A DNA stretch of 64,000 bases from Eublepharis macularius (lineage: Eukaryota > Chordata > Lepidosauria > Squamata > Eublepharidae), in NCBI RefSeq assembly GCF_028583425.1, contig NC_072800.1, positions 92,039,001 through 92,103,000 of the forward strand. Direction: 5' to 3'. The translations under genes were made by a program, and so were the position numbers. Below the pieces are notes generated by a model, which saw only the letters and a program-made list of their open reading frames with translations, was not told where the DNA came from and made no database searches. Shown one piece after another: positions 10,665 to 21,196 of this stretch (position 1 is its first letter; every line of letters begins with the position of its first letter).

Positions 10665-10862
10665 TCAAGCAGGTAGCTGTGTTGGTCTGCAGTAGAACAG
10701 CAGGATTTGAATCCAGCGGCACCTGAGAGGCCAGCAAGATTTTCAAGGCATAAGCTTTCGAGAGGCAAAGCTCCCTTCTTCACATGCAGTTCTCAAGAAG
10801 TGAGGGTTGGCTCTTGAAAGCTTGTATCCTGGAAATCTTGTTGGTCTCTAAGATGCCATCGG
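10665..10862. mobile_element. R-related foldback (third type)
   Basis: The left arm has AGGTAGCTGTGTTGGTCTGC and CTTTCGAGAGGCAAAGCTCC; the right arm has CTTGTTGGTCTCTAAG. The hammerhead-like core lies on the minus strand with a degraded first C (TGAAGA, GGGAG stem, GAAA). Confidence 0.6.
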
Positions 10863-11669
10863 ATTGAGTCTTGGGTATGCTTGGGAGAGTCTCTTGTAGA
10901 CTTGTTGTTGTGAAGATAGAATGGGAAACTGTGGATACCTCCCCCCCGCCCGCCCACCCCGCCCAAGCTCTCTGAAGGAAGGACAGGAGAAACAAGTGAT
11001 ACAGCGAGTTGTCAGATAAAATGGGGGATCTTTCTGAATGTTTTGACAACACCCTGACATGAAAACTTCCATTTCCAGCACGAATCCTTTCCACTCGGTG
11101 CAAAATGAAAGAGTTTTCACTCTCCCAGCCACCCAAATTAAATTACTGCTGTTATAACTGATATCAATTTGCGTCAACTGCAGACAGTGCAAAAAAAGGG
11201 GTTGTTTTTTTTTTAAAGCAATGGGACGGAGCAAAGAGATTCAATAACAAGATACAAAAACAAAAAAGGATGCAAAAGGGCAAATTTGGACATCCAAAGA
11301 GGAAGCTGGGTGGAAATTTTGGGTGCTGCTGCGGGCTAGTTCATACATCCACATACTGCTTTATAAACTAGTAACCATGACATCAAACCATTGTTAGATC
11401 TGTCACTATGGACACGGCTTCCTTCCCAGTGCAGATGAGATGGAGCTACTGTCGGCTGAAGATTAATAAATGCAAGTTTACAAAGTTAACCAACCAGAAC
11501 CCTTCCTGAAAACACCAGGCCCAGAAAGACTCCCGTAACGTTCTTCAAATAAGTATCCCTTGAAAAGGTTCTCCAAGACTTCAGCAGAACCACAAGCGCT
11601 ACCACCTTGGCGACAGCTTGAAGCAAATTACTTGAATTACACTACACACGCCTCGATGCAACTCCTGGC

Positions 11670-11830
11670 GCATTGCCAGGATTAAGTGGCAGAGGACAGA
11701 CTTTGCTGCACGTCCCGGGTTCAGATTCTGCCATCTACGCACAACGCATCTCAGGAGAGCAGCTGCCGCCAGCACTGAGCGAGGGGGACGAACGGGCTGA
11801 CTTGCTATAAGGCAGCTTTGTGTGATATTA
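11670..11830 (+). mobile_element. Diverged tRNA-derived SINE
   Basis: A B-box-like GGGTTCAGATTC and a 3' body with GAGAGCAGCTGCCGCCAGC and TATAAGGCAGCTTTGTGTG, matching the 4501-type SINE at its end. Confidence 0.45.
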
Positions 11831-13319
11831 TTTACAGCTCTTCCCGTTCACTACCCCCTAAAATCCATTATTTGACAAGCAGAAAAGGCACTGAAATGAG
11901 GTGAACAGATGTAAATTTTAGCAAGGAGATTCAAATGAGAAGAGGCTCGGGAGTTATTTTCCCACTAAGTCCATTTCAGCTCTGACATCCCACTGGGTCA
12001 GAACCCTCCAAACAAAAGCTATATTGAAGTGTTAAGTCAAGCGCCATTTAGTCCAAGAATGTCACCTTCCTTTTTCCCCCAATCAGCCCCCGGACATTTG
12101 CTCCTGGGTCGAGAACGTGGCTCGGCAAAAATGTTCGCTGCCGCCTTCTGCTTCAGACGCCACAACAAAAGCCTCTTTTTGCTCCTCGGAGGGCTGCAAT
12201 TCCAAACTCCGCCTCTCGCAAAACCTACCTACCACAAACAACTGTAAGACAGAACATTCCTGAATTTTCCAGCAAGAACAGTCCAAAGGTGGGGCCAAGT
12301 TAGCAGAAGACGGAGAGGAGGGGTAGGGCCAGTTCTAGGTAATTTCATCAACTCAGACAAAAGTACACCTCCCTGCACCTCATCCATGCCATTATTCTAA
12401 GCTGAGCTGTTACAATGAGTCACTGCTGTATCTTGATGTCATATTGCCAATGCCATAAATTGCCTTGCTTTCACAGGCCAACTGAAGCCAAAGGTGCCTT
12501 ATCTAACTGCTTTGAAGCTCCCAGGGCTTCTGACCTCGTAAACTGTTCGTTCTCATGAATCACCGTGTTTCAACTTTAATCTTGTGCCTTTCTAGTGTCT
12601 AGACTAAACTACGCATGGAGTCCTCAAGACTGCTTCGCGCCAAAAGTTATGTTTTACTGTTGGGAGGGGGGATGAGTAATTGTGCTCTATAAGAAGAATG
12701 GTTTTCACACATTCAGGTATTCCTGTCAACTTGCTTGTTTGGTTCTGGGCAATCCTATGGACATATCTGTGGATCTGATGTGATTCCTGAATAAAGCCTT
12801 TTCAACCAAGACCGTGGATTTCTTGCTGTGAGGGTACAGGGGTCTATCTGCCATAGCCTGGCATCCACAGACTGACAAGAGATGTCGGATGCACGCAGGG
12901 ATGTAATAGCATCCTTTCAGAAGCCAAAGTTCAAAGGCAGGTGCCTGTCTTGTGCCAAGAGATCAAGAATTCACCTCTGAAAATACTGCTGAATTTTTCC
13001 CTTTAATCTACTTTGATCCATTACCGTATTTACTCAAAAGGAATATTACCCTGAATGTAAGATGATCTTTTTAAAAAGCTGTTCATGGGCAAAATGCATA
13101 TTATCAGACATAACTGTAACTGCAAATGTAAAAATGAACTTTTATTTTGACGGCGTATCTGTCTTGCATCTGAGTAAATACTGTAATTGCTCATCCGAAT
13201 GTCTGGTTTGGGACCAGAGTCTGCAAGGTGGTGGACAAAAGCCATGAAATGCAATGGTTTCCAGTTTAAACAGAACACCTACACACCATTTTCAATGTAG
13301 AAATATAAGAATAATAAAG

Positions 13320-13643
13320 ATAGTTTCAGGTTGATAGCTGTGTAGGTTTACTGTAGAAGAGCAAGATTCGAGTCCAGTAGCACCTTGAGACCAACTAGAT
13401 TTCCAGGTATGAGCTTTTGAGAGTTAAAACTCCCTTCATCAGATACAAGGAGTGGAACAAGGTAGAAGTCTTTATAGTCCAGACAGAGGGTGTGAGGGGT
13501 ATTGCATGTTGTAATTAGAAAATTACATTTCTCACTTTACATCCTCGTTCTATCAAACTAATTACAACATGCAACATCACTCACACCCTCTGTCTAGACT
13601 ATAAAGACTTCTACCTTTTTCCACTCCTGATATCTGACGAAGA
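13320..13643. mobile_element. R3 fragment joined to a foldback
   Basis: 13320-13433 is an R3 arm. From 13434 two arms of about 85 bp (13434-13520 and 13558-13643) are inverted copies of each other, including GTAGAAGTCTTTATAG and CTATAAAGACTTCTAC. Confidence 0.65.
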
Positions 13644-14554
13644 ACAAAAAAGTAAATGTGGTTGATAGAGAAGAGAACACTCTTATAATTCTCTTTTTCA
13701 GCCTGAAGGAGAGCTTGTATATTACCGAGAGTTCCAATTTCATCTCAGCCCCCAATTCACAAGGTGGCCTTGGGCAAGCTACTGCCATCTTTGCTATTCC
13801 CTCCACAATACAGGTACTGGTCCGCCTTACACGGATGTTGTAAATATTACTCTGATTATCTTCATGACATACTTGGAACAGAGAAAGCAGTATATAAATG
13901 CTAAGTTATTATTATTGCACACCAAACAAAAAATCCAGAAATAAGATCTAAAGGGAAAAAGTCCCACAAACAGAGAACATTTTGTTTCTCAGAACTTGGG
14001 AGGAGTTTGAAGGGCTAATTCTGAGCTGCCCCAAAGCAGGCATGAGGCGGTTCCCGCATCTCCCATCACAGAATAGTTGGTCTTACACGGCTGCTGTGGT
14101 GGGGAGGAATCAGCCCAACTGAACTAGGAGAGGGTGCCTGATCCAAGACTATTTTTGCCACTGGTGCGCAGCCACGGCACCCTGAAGCTACACAAATGTT
14201 CATCATACCCCACATTAACACAGGAGGGAGGGAGCATCTGGGGTTTGAAAAGGGGAGCTGTGTCTCCATAGTAGAGCACCCCCACCTTGCATGTAAAATG
14301 CTTCAAAGTTCAATTCCTGGAATGTTTTGCAAAAAGAGATCTCGAGTAGTTGTTTTTGAACCCAGAACCTGTGGCTGAGCAAGGCTCTGAAACCGGGCTC
14401 TGCCAATCCGATTCAGTGCTGTGCCCCCCATAATTCTCACAAACTTCAGGGCACAGCACAAGTATGGGATGCACCCCAAACATTCAGCTTTGCAAACACA
14501 CCCCAAATCTTCTTTCATAGAGGATGACGTGGAGTCGTTTTCTGTTGCCCTTGG

Positions 14555-15022
14555 TCAGACCAGAACCAACGGGTTAAAATTAAATCAAAAGATTTAATTA
14601 GGAAGAACTTCCTGACAGTTAGAGCAGTCCCTCAGTGGAACAGGCTTCCTCGGGAGGTGGTGGGCGCTCCTTATTTGGAGGCTTTTAAGCAGAGGCTAGT
14701 TGGCCACCTGACAGCAAGGCTGATTCTGCGAACTTGGGCAGATTATGAGAGGGAGGGCAGGAAGGGTTACATCAGTGCTTAGTTCTCGTGGCCCCTTCTT
14801 ACATGCCCAGGGTAATGCCAAATGCCTCTTTGGGGTCAGGAAGCAATTTTCCCCAGGTCAGTTTGGCCAGGGATCCTGGAGGGTTTTTTGCCATCTTCTG
14901 GGCATGGAGCAGGGGTCACTGGGGGTGTGGAGAGGGGAAGTAGTTATGAATTTCCTGCATTATGCAAGGGGTTGGACTAGATGACCCTGGAGGTCCCTTC
15001 CAACCCTATGATTCTATGATCT
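14555..15022 (+). mobile_element. CR1 LINE 3' end
   Basis: The end of the CR1 ORF2 is visible (AGGAAGAACTTCCTGACAGT, then GTGGAACAGGCTTCC-like sequence), followed by the untranslated tail GGGTTGGACTAGATGACCC and the ATTCTATGAT terminal repeat diagnostic of CR1. Confidence 0.85.
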
Positions 15023-15224
15023 TCTTATGGTACCCTGAAACAAACTTGCAGCTTGCATACTGGCTTCCTCTAGAAGCACAGAAATGAAGGCCTGCAGTTC
15101 GAAACTGCTGAGGCGGCACGGCCAGGGCAACGAACAGGAACAGCTACTAGAACTGATGACAGGCTATAACCTTGAGGAGTCCCCTGCGGTTGCTCCTTGT
15201 GGCTGGGAAGAAAGACAGAAAGCG

Positions 15225-15600
15225 GAAACCAAAGCCAGTGTGGTGCGGTGGTGAGAATATCAAACAGGGTTATAGAGACCTGGGTTCGAATCTCCACTCT
15301 GCCACGGAAGGTTGCTGGATGACTTTGGGTCATAGGGTGGTTGTGAGGATAAACAGCAAACTGAAGAACCACAAGAGCCAGTTAGAGTATTGCACTAGGA
15401 GCTGGGAGACCCGGGTTCAAATCTCCACTCTGCCATGAAAGGTTGCTGGGTAACTTTGGGTCACTCGCACACTCAGCCTAACCTACCTCACAGGGTTGTT
15501 GTGAGGATAAAATGAAGGCAAGGAGAACAATGTAAGCTTTTTAGGGTCTCTGCTGGGGAACAAGGCAAGGGTATAAATGAAGTAAATAAGTATGCCACTC
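15225..15600 (+). mobile_element. Two adjacent Sauria-like SINEs
   Basis: Two heads with B boxes (GGTTCGAATC and GGTTCAAATC) followed by CTCCACTCTGCCA. The second copy continues through CCTCACAGGGTTGTTGTGAG to a GTATAAATGAAGTAAATAAG tail; the first is cut short at the GAGGATAAA segment. Confidence 0.75.
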
Positions 15601-16162
15601 TGAGCTCCGTGGAAGAAGGGCTAGGCTAAAAATATACGAGATGAACAGCATAATAACGCTCTCTCCTACCTCACCTTCTCATGATGGAGCCCCTGCCGTG
15701 TATGCAGCAATTCTAGTTACAATAATCTTAGGCAGCGAACGGCAGCAGTGACTTAGGAGTTAATATCCAGGCTGCTCTCCCACTCCACCCCGCCGAATTC
15801 CAGTGGAGTTTTCCAGGGAGTGTCTCCATAGAGAAAACAACATTCCCCAACCAGAAGCACCCAGAGCTCAGGCCCGTCACCCTCTCCCCTCCTCTCTCTC
15901 CCGAACCTACCTTCACCGGGGTGGGGGTAGGATAAATTGAGGGGGGGGGAGCACACATGGATTACATAAACTGTCCTAAAGGACACTGCACAAATGCAAT
16001 CGACAGAAGGAAAATGGGTGTGTGGGGGGGGTGCTGTTGCAGGAAAGGAACTGGAGGCCGGAGTGACACCCTTTGACAAAGCAGCCGACAGAGTGGACCC
16101 AAAAGAGGTTCTGCAGCATTCTCTCTGGTCATCTTCGAGGTGCCACAAAACTCTTTTTTTGC

Positions 16163-16564
16163 TGTGTAGTAGTAAAAAGTCCAGTAGGACTTTTAAGACT
16201 AACCAACTTTACTGTGACATAAGTGTTCAAGAACCACAGCTCTCTTTTGTCAGATGCATCAGTAGCATAAGCTTTCGAGAACCACAGCTCTCTTCGTCAG
16301 ATGCATCAGTAGCACAAGCTTTCGAGAACCACAGCTCTCTTTGTCAGATGCATCAGTAGCATAAGCTTTCAAGAACCACAGCTCTCTTCGTCAGATGCAT
16401 CTGTAGCACAAGCTTTCGAGAACCACAGCTCTCTTCGTCAGATGCTTGAAGAGAGCTGTGGTTCTCGAAAGCTTATGCTACAATAAAGTTGGTTAGTCTT
16501 AGAGGTGCTATTGGACTCTTTACTATTTTGCAACTACAGACTAACACGGCTAACTCCTCTGGAT
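16163..16564. mobile_element. R-family element with five 47-bp tandem arm units
   Basis: The left arm is amplified: the word CAGATGC recurs at 16251, 16298, 16345, 16392 and 16439, an exact 47-bp period. Each unit carries an antisense hammerhead-like core. The single right arm follows at 16445-16560. A poly-T word with GC (about 16153-16162 and 16565-16573) may be the target duplication. Confidence 0.8.
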
Positions 16565-16994
16565 CTTTTTTGCAGCGGACCCCCACCACACCTCCCTGAG
16601 CATATCGCTTTGTTTCTTGAAAAGGCAGATTCTGCCACTAGCAAGATGAACCCCCCACCCCCAGCAACCAGCAAGAGGGATTTCACGATCAAGAGGCCAA
16701 ATCCCAGGCATTTCCTCCTGTCCACACCCCCAGGGAGCTTCAACTGCCACCCACTGTGGTCAAAGCACCCGTGAGTGATCACAGGGGCCAGAAAGATCTG
16801 TAGAGCACATGGCTTACCGGTTTGATGAAAAGATGTAGAGCAGGTAGATGTAGAGCTGCCATGCAAGCCAGACGGCCAGGGAATGAGGGAGGGGCCCTTA
16901 GACAGCATGCATGTGGATATGCAGTGGATATTATTACTAGTTCAGGGCAGTTAAACCTCCTCACTTTTCTTTGCTTGCTTTACAAGTCCTATCT

Positions 16995-17159
16995 ACAAAA
17001 TAGTAAAGAGTCCGGTAGCACCTTTAAGACTAACTAACTTTATTGTAGCATAAGCTTTCAAGAACCACAGCTCTCTTTGTCAGATGCATCTGATGAAGAG
17101 AGCTGTGGTTCTCGAAAGCTTATGCTACAATAAAGTTGGTTAGTCCTAAAGGTACTACT
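16995..17159. mobile_element. R-family foldback retroelement
   Basis: Both arms are complete, and the sense core CUGAUGA, GAGA/UCUC stem and GAAA is intact near 17090-17120. An 11-bp duplication AARTCCTATCT with one mismatch flanks it (16984-16994, 17160-17170). Confidence 0.8.
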
Positions 17160-17249
17160 AAATCCTATCTGAACACCCAAAGTTACATGCCTGACGTTAC
17201 AAACAAGATCTAAATAATAAAAAGGGATAAGCCAAGCAAAGTTTTAAGT

Positions 17250-17690
17250 TTCAGGTGGGTAGGCACGTTTGTCCGCAGTAAATGAGCAAGATTCGAGTCC
17301 AGGAGCACCTGAAAGGCCAACAAGATTTCCACGGTATGCGCTTTCGAGAGTCAGATACCATCGCTGCAATAATGTGCACGCACGGAAAGGTTTAAGGCTG
17401 CCAAAATTGTTAACATTCTTGCAACCCCTTATTATTCTAAAGCACTGACAGCCAGCTTTCAGAGTTCAAAGAGCTTCATGGGAATCCCAAGTATCCCTCC
17501 AATGGCCTTGTAAGATGGGGCATCCCTCTATTGTAGAACTTAAGGAAGAACTCCTAGGGAGTTTGTGGCAGAGGAGAGGTATGAATTATTGTCTTCCCGG
17601 GTCAGTTTGGGTCCACTAGCACCTTAAAGACCAACTAGATTCCCAGGCTATGAGCTTTGGGGAGTCAAAGCTCCCTTAATCAGATACCAG
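17250..17690. mobile_element. R3 fragments
   Basis: Partial R3 copies at about 17250-17355 (AGGTGGGTAGGCACG, GAGCAAGATTCGAGTCCAGG) and 17605-17690 (GTCCACTAGCACCTTAAAG). The sequence between is unassigned. Confidence 0.45.
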
Positions 17691-17724
17691 GTCACAGTTC
17701 AATCTTAGCTGCTGAGCTCCACAC

Positions 17725-17885
17725 AGCGTTGCCAACTCCAGGTTGGAAAATTCCTGGAGGTTTGGGGGTGGCGCTCAACAGGGAAATGATGCTGCAGAGC
17801 CCACCCTCCATTTTTCCTTCAGGGGAGCTGATCTCCGTAGACCGGGAGATCGCCCTGTCTCGCCTGGAGGTTGGCAACGATCACT
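17725..17885 (+). mobile_element. N-family hAT MITE, internally shortened
   Basis: It starts GCGTTGCCAACTCCAGG and ends GGAGGTTGGCAACGA, with the N-type middle CAGGGGAGCTGATCTCC. It abuts the CpG island and supplies the first codons of long but meaningless frames running into it. Confidence 0.65.
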
Positions 17886-18420
17886 ACACAGCCCTCCAAG
17901 TCTGCCGCGCTTCGTCCGCCGCGGCAAAGGAACACGCGGAGCATACCCGTGGCTTTCGCGAGAGAGCCGCTGCAAACGCGAAGCGCCCCACTTACGCCCC
18001 CGAGGCGAAGCCGACCATCCCGTCCAGGGACCCCGAAGCCGCCGGCCGCCCAGCCCCGTGCCAAGCGGAGCCTCTGCGCCGCTCGCACGCCCGGGCCGTT
18101 CACGTGTCCCGGCCCGAGCTGTTGACGGAAGCCTCTCGGGCCGGCCTCCTGCCGCTCCCCGCCGGAGAGCCTCGGGCGAGCCGCCGGCCCAGCCTGGCGC
18201 CGCTCCAAGCGCGTCCCGGGCGCCCCAGCAGAGGCTCGGCCGGCGCGGGAGCAGCCGGAGCGCGCCCGCGGGCGGTGCACACGGGGACGCGGCAGGCAGG
18301 CAGGCGGGCGGGCGAGGGGCTGGACACGAGTCGCGCCCGTGTTTAGCGTCTCGTGGAAACGGAGGCGCACGGGTTGGACAGGCGCGCACAGGGCGCATTG
18401 CAGGAGACGCAAATGCGGAT
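17880..18420. promoter_or_regulatory. CpG island, target gene unknown
   Basis: About 540 bp of very GC-rich sequence with dense CpG dinucleotides (many GCGC, CCGC and CGGC words), in sharp contrast to the surrounding AT-richer, CpG-poor repeats. Long open frames exist on both strands here, as expected from high GC content, but none shows a recognisable domain. It lies 2.7 kb upstream of TMIE exon 1. It could be a distal TMIE promoter or the promoter of a divergent minus-strand gene; in mammals ALS2CL lies head-to-head with TMIE. A minus-strand GTAAGT word is present near 17985-17990. Ownership is inference only. Confidence 0.6.
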
Positions 18421-18553
18421 TTTTTAAAAAAAAAATCGGTGTGTTCTCCCCAGCGATGCAAAAGGGGTGGCTGTAAGAGGCCAGCTTCGTTTTCAAAAAA
18501 ATATAGTTTATGGCACCGGGTCAGCAGGCGCTAGGCTTGCCAACCTCCAGGTG

Positions 18554-18900
18554 GTTACATTATCAGTATGCAGAAATAGATATCATAAATAAACCACAGA
18601 CAGTCAATTTACAAAAGTATAGTCGGTCCATATAAATAATTCATAGTAGACAATTCATTCACAAAAACACCAGTCTCACTGGTGAAAAGTTCTTGAGTTA
18701 ATTTTTGTCTTCTTATTCACAGGTATTCATTCTCAGGTCGAGGAAGACAGATTAATTCAAGAAGTTTTCACCAGTGAGACTGGCGTTTTTGTGAATGAAT
18801 TGTCTACTATGAATTATTTATATGGACCGACTATATTTTTGTAAATTGACTGCTCTGTGGCTTATTTATGATATATATTTCTGTATACTGATTATGTAAC
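18554..18900. repeat. Long inverted repeat, arms about 150 bp
   Basis: The left arm (18554 to about 18713, starting GTTACATTATCAGTATGCAG) and right arm (about 18743-18900, ending TATACTGATTATGTAAC) are inverted copies with few differences around a spacer of about 30 bp. It lies between the two halves of an N-type element (18532-18553, and from about 19090). Possibly a Penelope-like inverted terminal repeat; this is inference. Confidence 0.75.
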
Positions 18901-19089
18901 GGCTTATTTATGAATTTTTGAGTAGCCATTGTTGCATTTACTTGGGCACTGAGCACCTTTAAAAAAACAAGGAAAATAACAGTTAAAAGGATCAAAATTC
19001 ATTTTACTAGACGTTCAACTTGATCTCCGGAGAGCCTTGTGGGTTTTTTGTTATGAGTCGGCTTTCCTGGTGGAGCTCTTTTGTGGTTA

Positions 19090-19312
19090 GAGCCTCCAAA
19101 CAGTAGCTGGAGATCTCCCGGAACTGCAACTGATCTCGAGGCCAAAGAGGTCAGTTCCTCTGGAGAAAAGGGCTGATCTGGAGGCAGGACTCTACGGCAT
19201 TATACCTCTCTGAGGTTCTTTCCCTCCACAAACCCCTCTGCGCTCCTGTCCTTCCTCCCACGCTCCACCTTCCAAATCTCCAGGAATTTCCCAATCCAGA
19301 GCTGGCAATTGT
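19090..19312 (-). mobile_element. N-family element, minus strand, larger part
   Basis: AGTAGCTGGAGATCTCCCGG through TCCAGGAATTTCCCAATCC is N in reverse. The missing end (CTAGGCTTGCCAACCTCCAG) is at 18532-18552, so about 540 bp were inserted into this copy. Confidence 0.6.
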
Positions 19313-19314
19313 GG

Positions 19315-20060
19315 CTGGTTGAGCCAAATTTTTATTTTTGTTATTTATAGTCTGCCTGTCTCACTGAGACTCAAAGGTGACTACACAGTGTGGGTCAGTA
19401 CAGCCTACTGCAAAAACTTTTCAATAATGTAATAAGGTACATAAATGCAAATTTGTAAAGGTTAAAAATCAGCATACCTACGGGACCGTCTCTCCCCCTA
19501 TGCACTCCAGAGGGCATTAAGATCTGCAAATAAGAACTTACTGGTAGTCCCAGGCCCCAGGGAGTCCTGGCTGGCCTCGACCAGGGCCAGGGCTTTTTCA
19601 GTCCTGGCCCCAACCTGGAGGAACTCTGTGTCGGAGGACACCTGGCCCCGCCAAGACCTTATGTCCTTTCGGCACGCCTGTAAGTCGGAGTTGTTCCACC
19701 AGGCATATGGTTGAGGCCAGTCTTTTGACTTTCTGATTGCTTAGGTGCAGCCCTACCAGTCTCCTGCCAGGGGGGGGGGGGCGGCAACAAGTCATTGCCC
19801 CCTATAAGTGCTGTCACCAGAATATGACCAAACTATGCCCCCCACTCACTCCTCTTGGTTTGTTATGTTCAGATTGGGGAAATGGGAGGGGGCTGCCATC
19901 TGATATGCTGTTTTGGGTATTTATATATTTCTGTTTTTTGTATTTTAAAGCTTACTTATATATGCTTATATATTTTAAATGCTCATTGAGCATTTTATTG
20001 TCCCCTGCCCTGAGCCTGTTCGTGGGAGGGCAGGCCAAAAATTGAATGAATAAATAAATA
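19315..20060 (+). mobile_element. LINE tails: minus-strand piece, then L2-like 3' end
   Basis: 19315-19464 is the reverse of a LINE tail (TCTCACTGAGACTCAAAGG). From 19465 an L2-like ORF end (TACGGGACCGTCTCTCCCCC; TTGTTCCACCAGGCATATGG) and its tail CCCTGAGCCTGTTCGTGGGA with a TAAA-rich end are read on the + strand. A run of 12 G lies at 19770-19781. Confidence 0.7.
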
Positions 20061-20914
20061 AAATACAGAATTGAGAAAATGCTGAAACAGAGCATACGCA
20101 GTTCTAAGACCGGAGCTGGCAGCCTTGTCAAAGGGGAGGCAGAAATCCATTGCCCAGAATCCAGAGTCACCTGGCAGTGCTGCTGTCTGCTTCTCTCTTC
20201 CTGCCTTTCTTCCATTCATCCCAGCCCCCAGCAGTTCCCAAATCAAAGGCGCTTTTAAAAACTAAGCTATTTCTATAAATAGACCCAGCAGAAACTTTGC
20301 AGTGTGGGGCGCATCACCAAATGGAAAGGAGAGGTGTCTAGATGACCTTTGGATCCCCCTCAGCCTTAAAATGCTCCAAAGCCAGAGGGCATGCCAAGGA
20401 CACAGAAGACAGCCACAGTGGCGCAGCACATTGATGCAGCCCTCACATGCCACTAGTTTGCGACTTTTGAAAAAATGCTCATCTTTCCACACTTAGCTAC
20501 ATTCATCAGACTGAAAGCATGTGAGGGGAGCGGGGAGGGGGGGGAACTAACCCTTTACAAAAAAGCTTCTTCCAGCCTGTTCATCTGGAGATAATTGCTG
20601 TTCGCCATAGGGGAGCCAAACATTGGCTCTTCACAAGGCCTGCATTCAGACCTTGGCACTGAGTCAGCCCAGACTACAATTGACATCTTATTTCCCCGTC
20701 CCTGCAGCCGGGAGGGAGACTAGGGCAAGAGATGCAGCCATCTGCTAGGAAGGAGACTGGGATGGAGTAAGTGAATAATTTGACTCTCCAGGGAGCTTGG
20801 GCTGGGTAGCTGGCAGAAGCAGCTAGAATCCCATCCTTCCACCCCGGCTGCTCCCCAGGCCAAACCTGCCTGTAAGCCAATCCGGCCTAATGAATTAATC
20901 AGTGGCTCCCCAGG

Positions 20915-21094
20915 GCTGGCAGGGAGGCGGCCGGGCTGAGCAGAAGGGCTCGGAGTCCCACGGAGTGGGTACAGCTACGGCTGGCAGATGTCGAGGGCGG
21001 TGAGAAGCCAGCCAGCGGGCCATCAATCAGCCAGCCTTCGCAGCCACCGGCGGGCTCGGAGACAGAGGCGAGAGAGACACGGAGGGGAAAGAAG
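20915..21094 (+). promoter_or_regulatory. TMIE: Probable TMIE promoter / 5' UTR
   Basis: This is a moderately GC- and CpG-rich stretch directly upstream of the TMIE start codon, between an AT-richer flank and exon 1, without a recognisable interspersed repeat or an obvious TATA box. The transcription start cannot be placed from sequence alone. Confidence 0.35.
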
Positions 21095-21196
21095 ATGGCG
21101 TGGGACCAGCCCTCGCGGCATCCCTTGGGTCCGTTGGGGGGCTCGCCTTCCCTGCTGCTGTGTTACTCCAGAACCGCCCTCAGCCAGCTGATCGAG
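21095..21196 (+). CDS. TMIE: TMIE coding exon 1
   Basis: ATG at 21095 opens 34 codons ending in Gln-Leu-Ile-Glu, followed directly by the donor GTAAGA at 21197 (phase 0). The human exon ends Gln-Leu-Val-Glu at the same boundary, which fixes the frame. The start is chosen because it is the only nearby in-frame ATG and begins Met-Ala as in mammals. In mammals this exon encodes a hydrophobic signal-like segment; here only a short Leu-Leu-Leu-Cys-Tyr core near residues 21-25 is hydrophobic, so the signal is weak. An alternative upstream start, or an error in this exon, cannot be excluded. Confidence 0.8.

Larger units (their letters stand above)
1..17879. other. Upstream region without a supportable gene
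   Basis: No exon with a recognisable protein product was found on either strand. The identifiable content is the transposons and SINEs listed separately. Stretches that I could not assign include 1-387, 1095-1406, 2350-2967, 5301-6317, 7166-8339, 8966-9454, 9576-10664, 10863-11669, 11831-13319, 13644-14554 and 15601-16152. They contain only short chance frames and small microsatellites, such as CA repeats near 5765 and 5980. Confidence 0.6.

Noticed and set aside
16251..16445. CRISPR-like regular spacing of a repeated word
   Set aside because: The whole 47-bp unit is repeated without variable spacers; it is a tandemly amplified R arm in a vertebrate genome.
17657..18534. Open frames of 225-263 codons on both strands
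   Set aside because: They lie across the CpG island, overlap in several frames and both strands, begin inside an N repeat and show only Arg/Ala/Pro-rich low-complexity sequence, as expected from GC-rich DNA.
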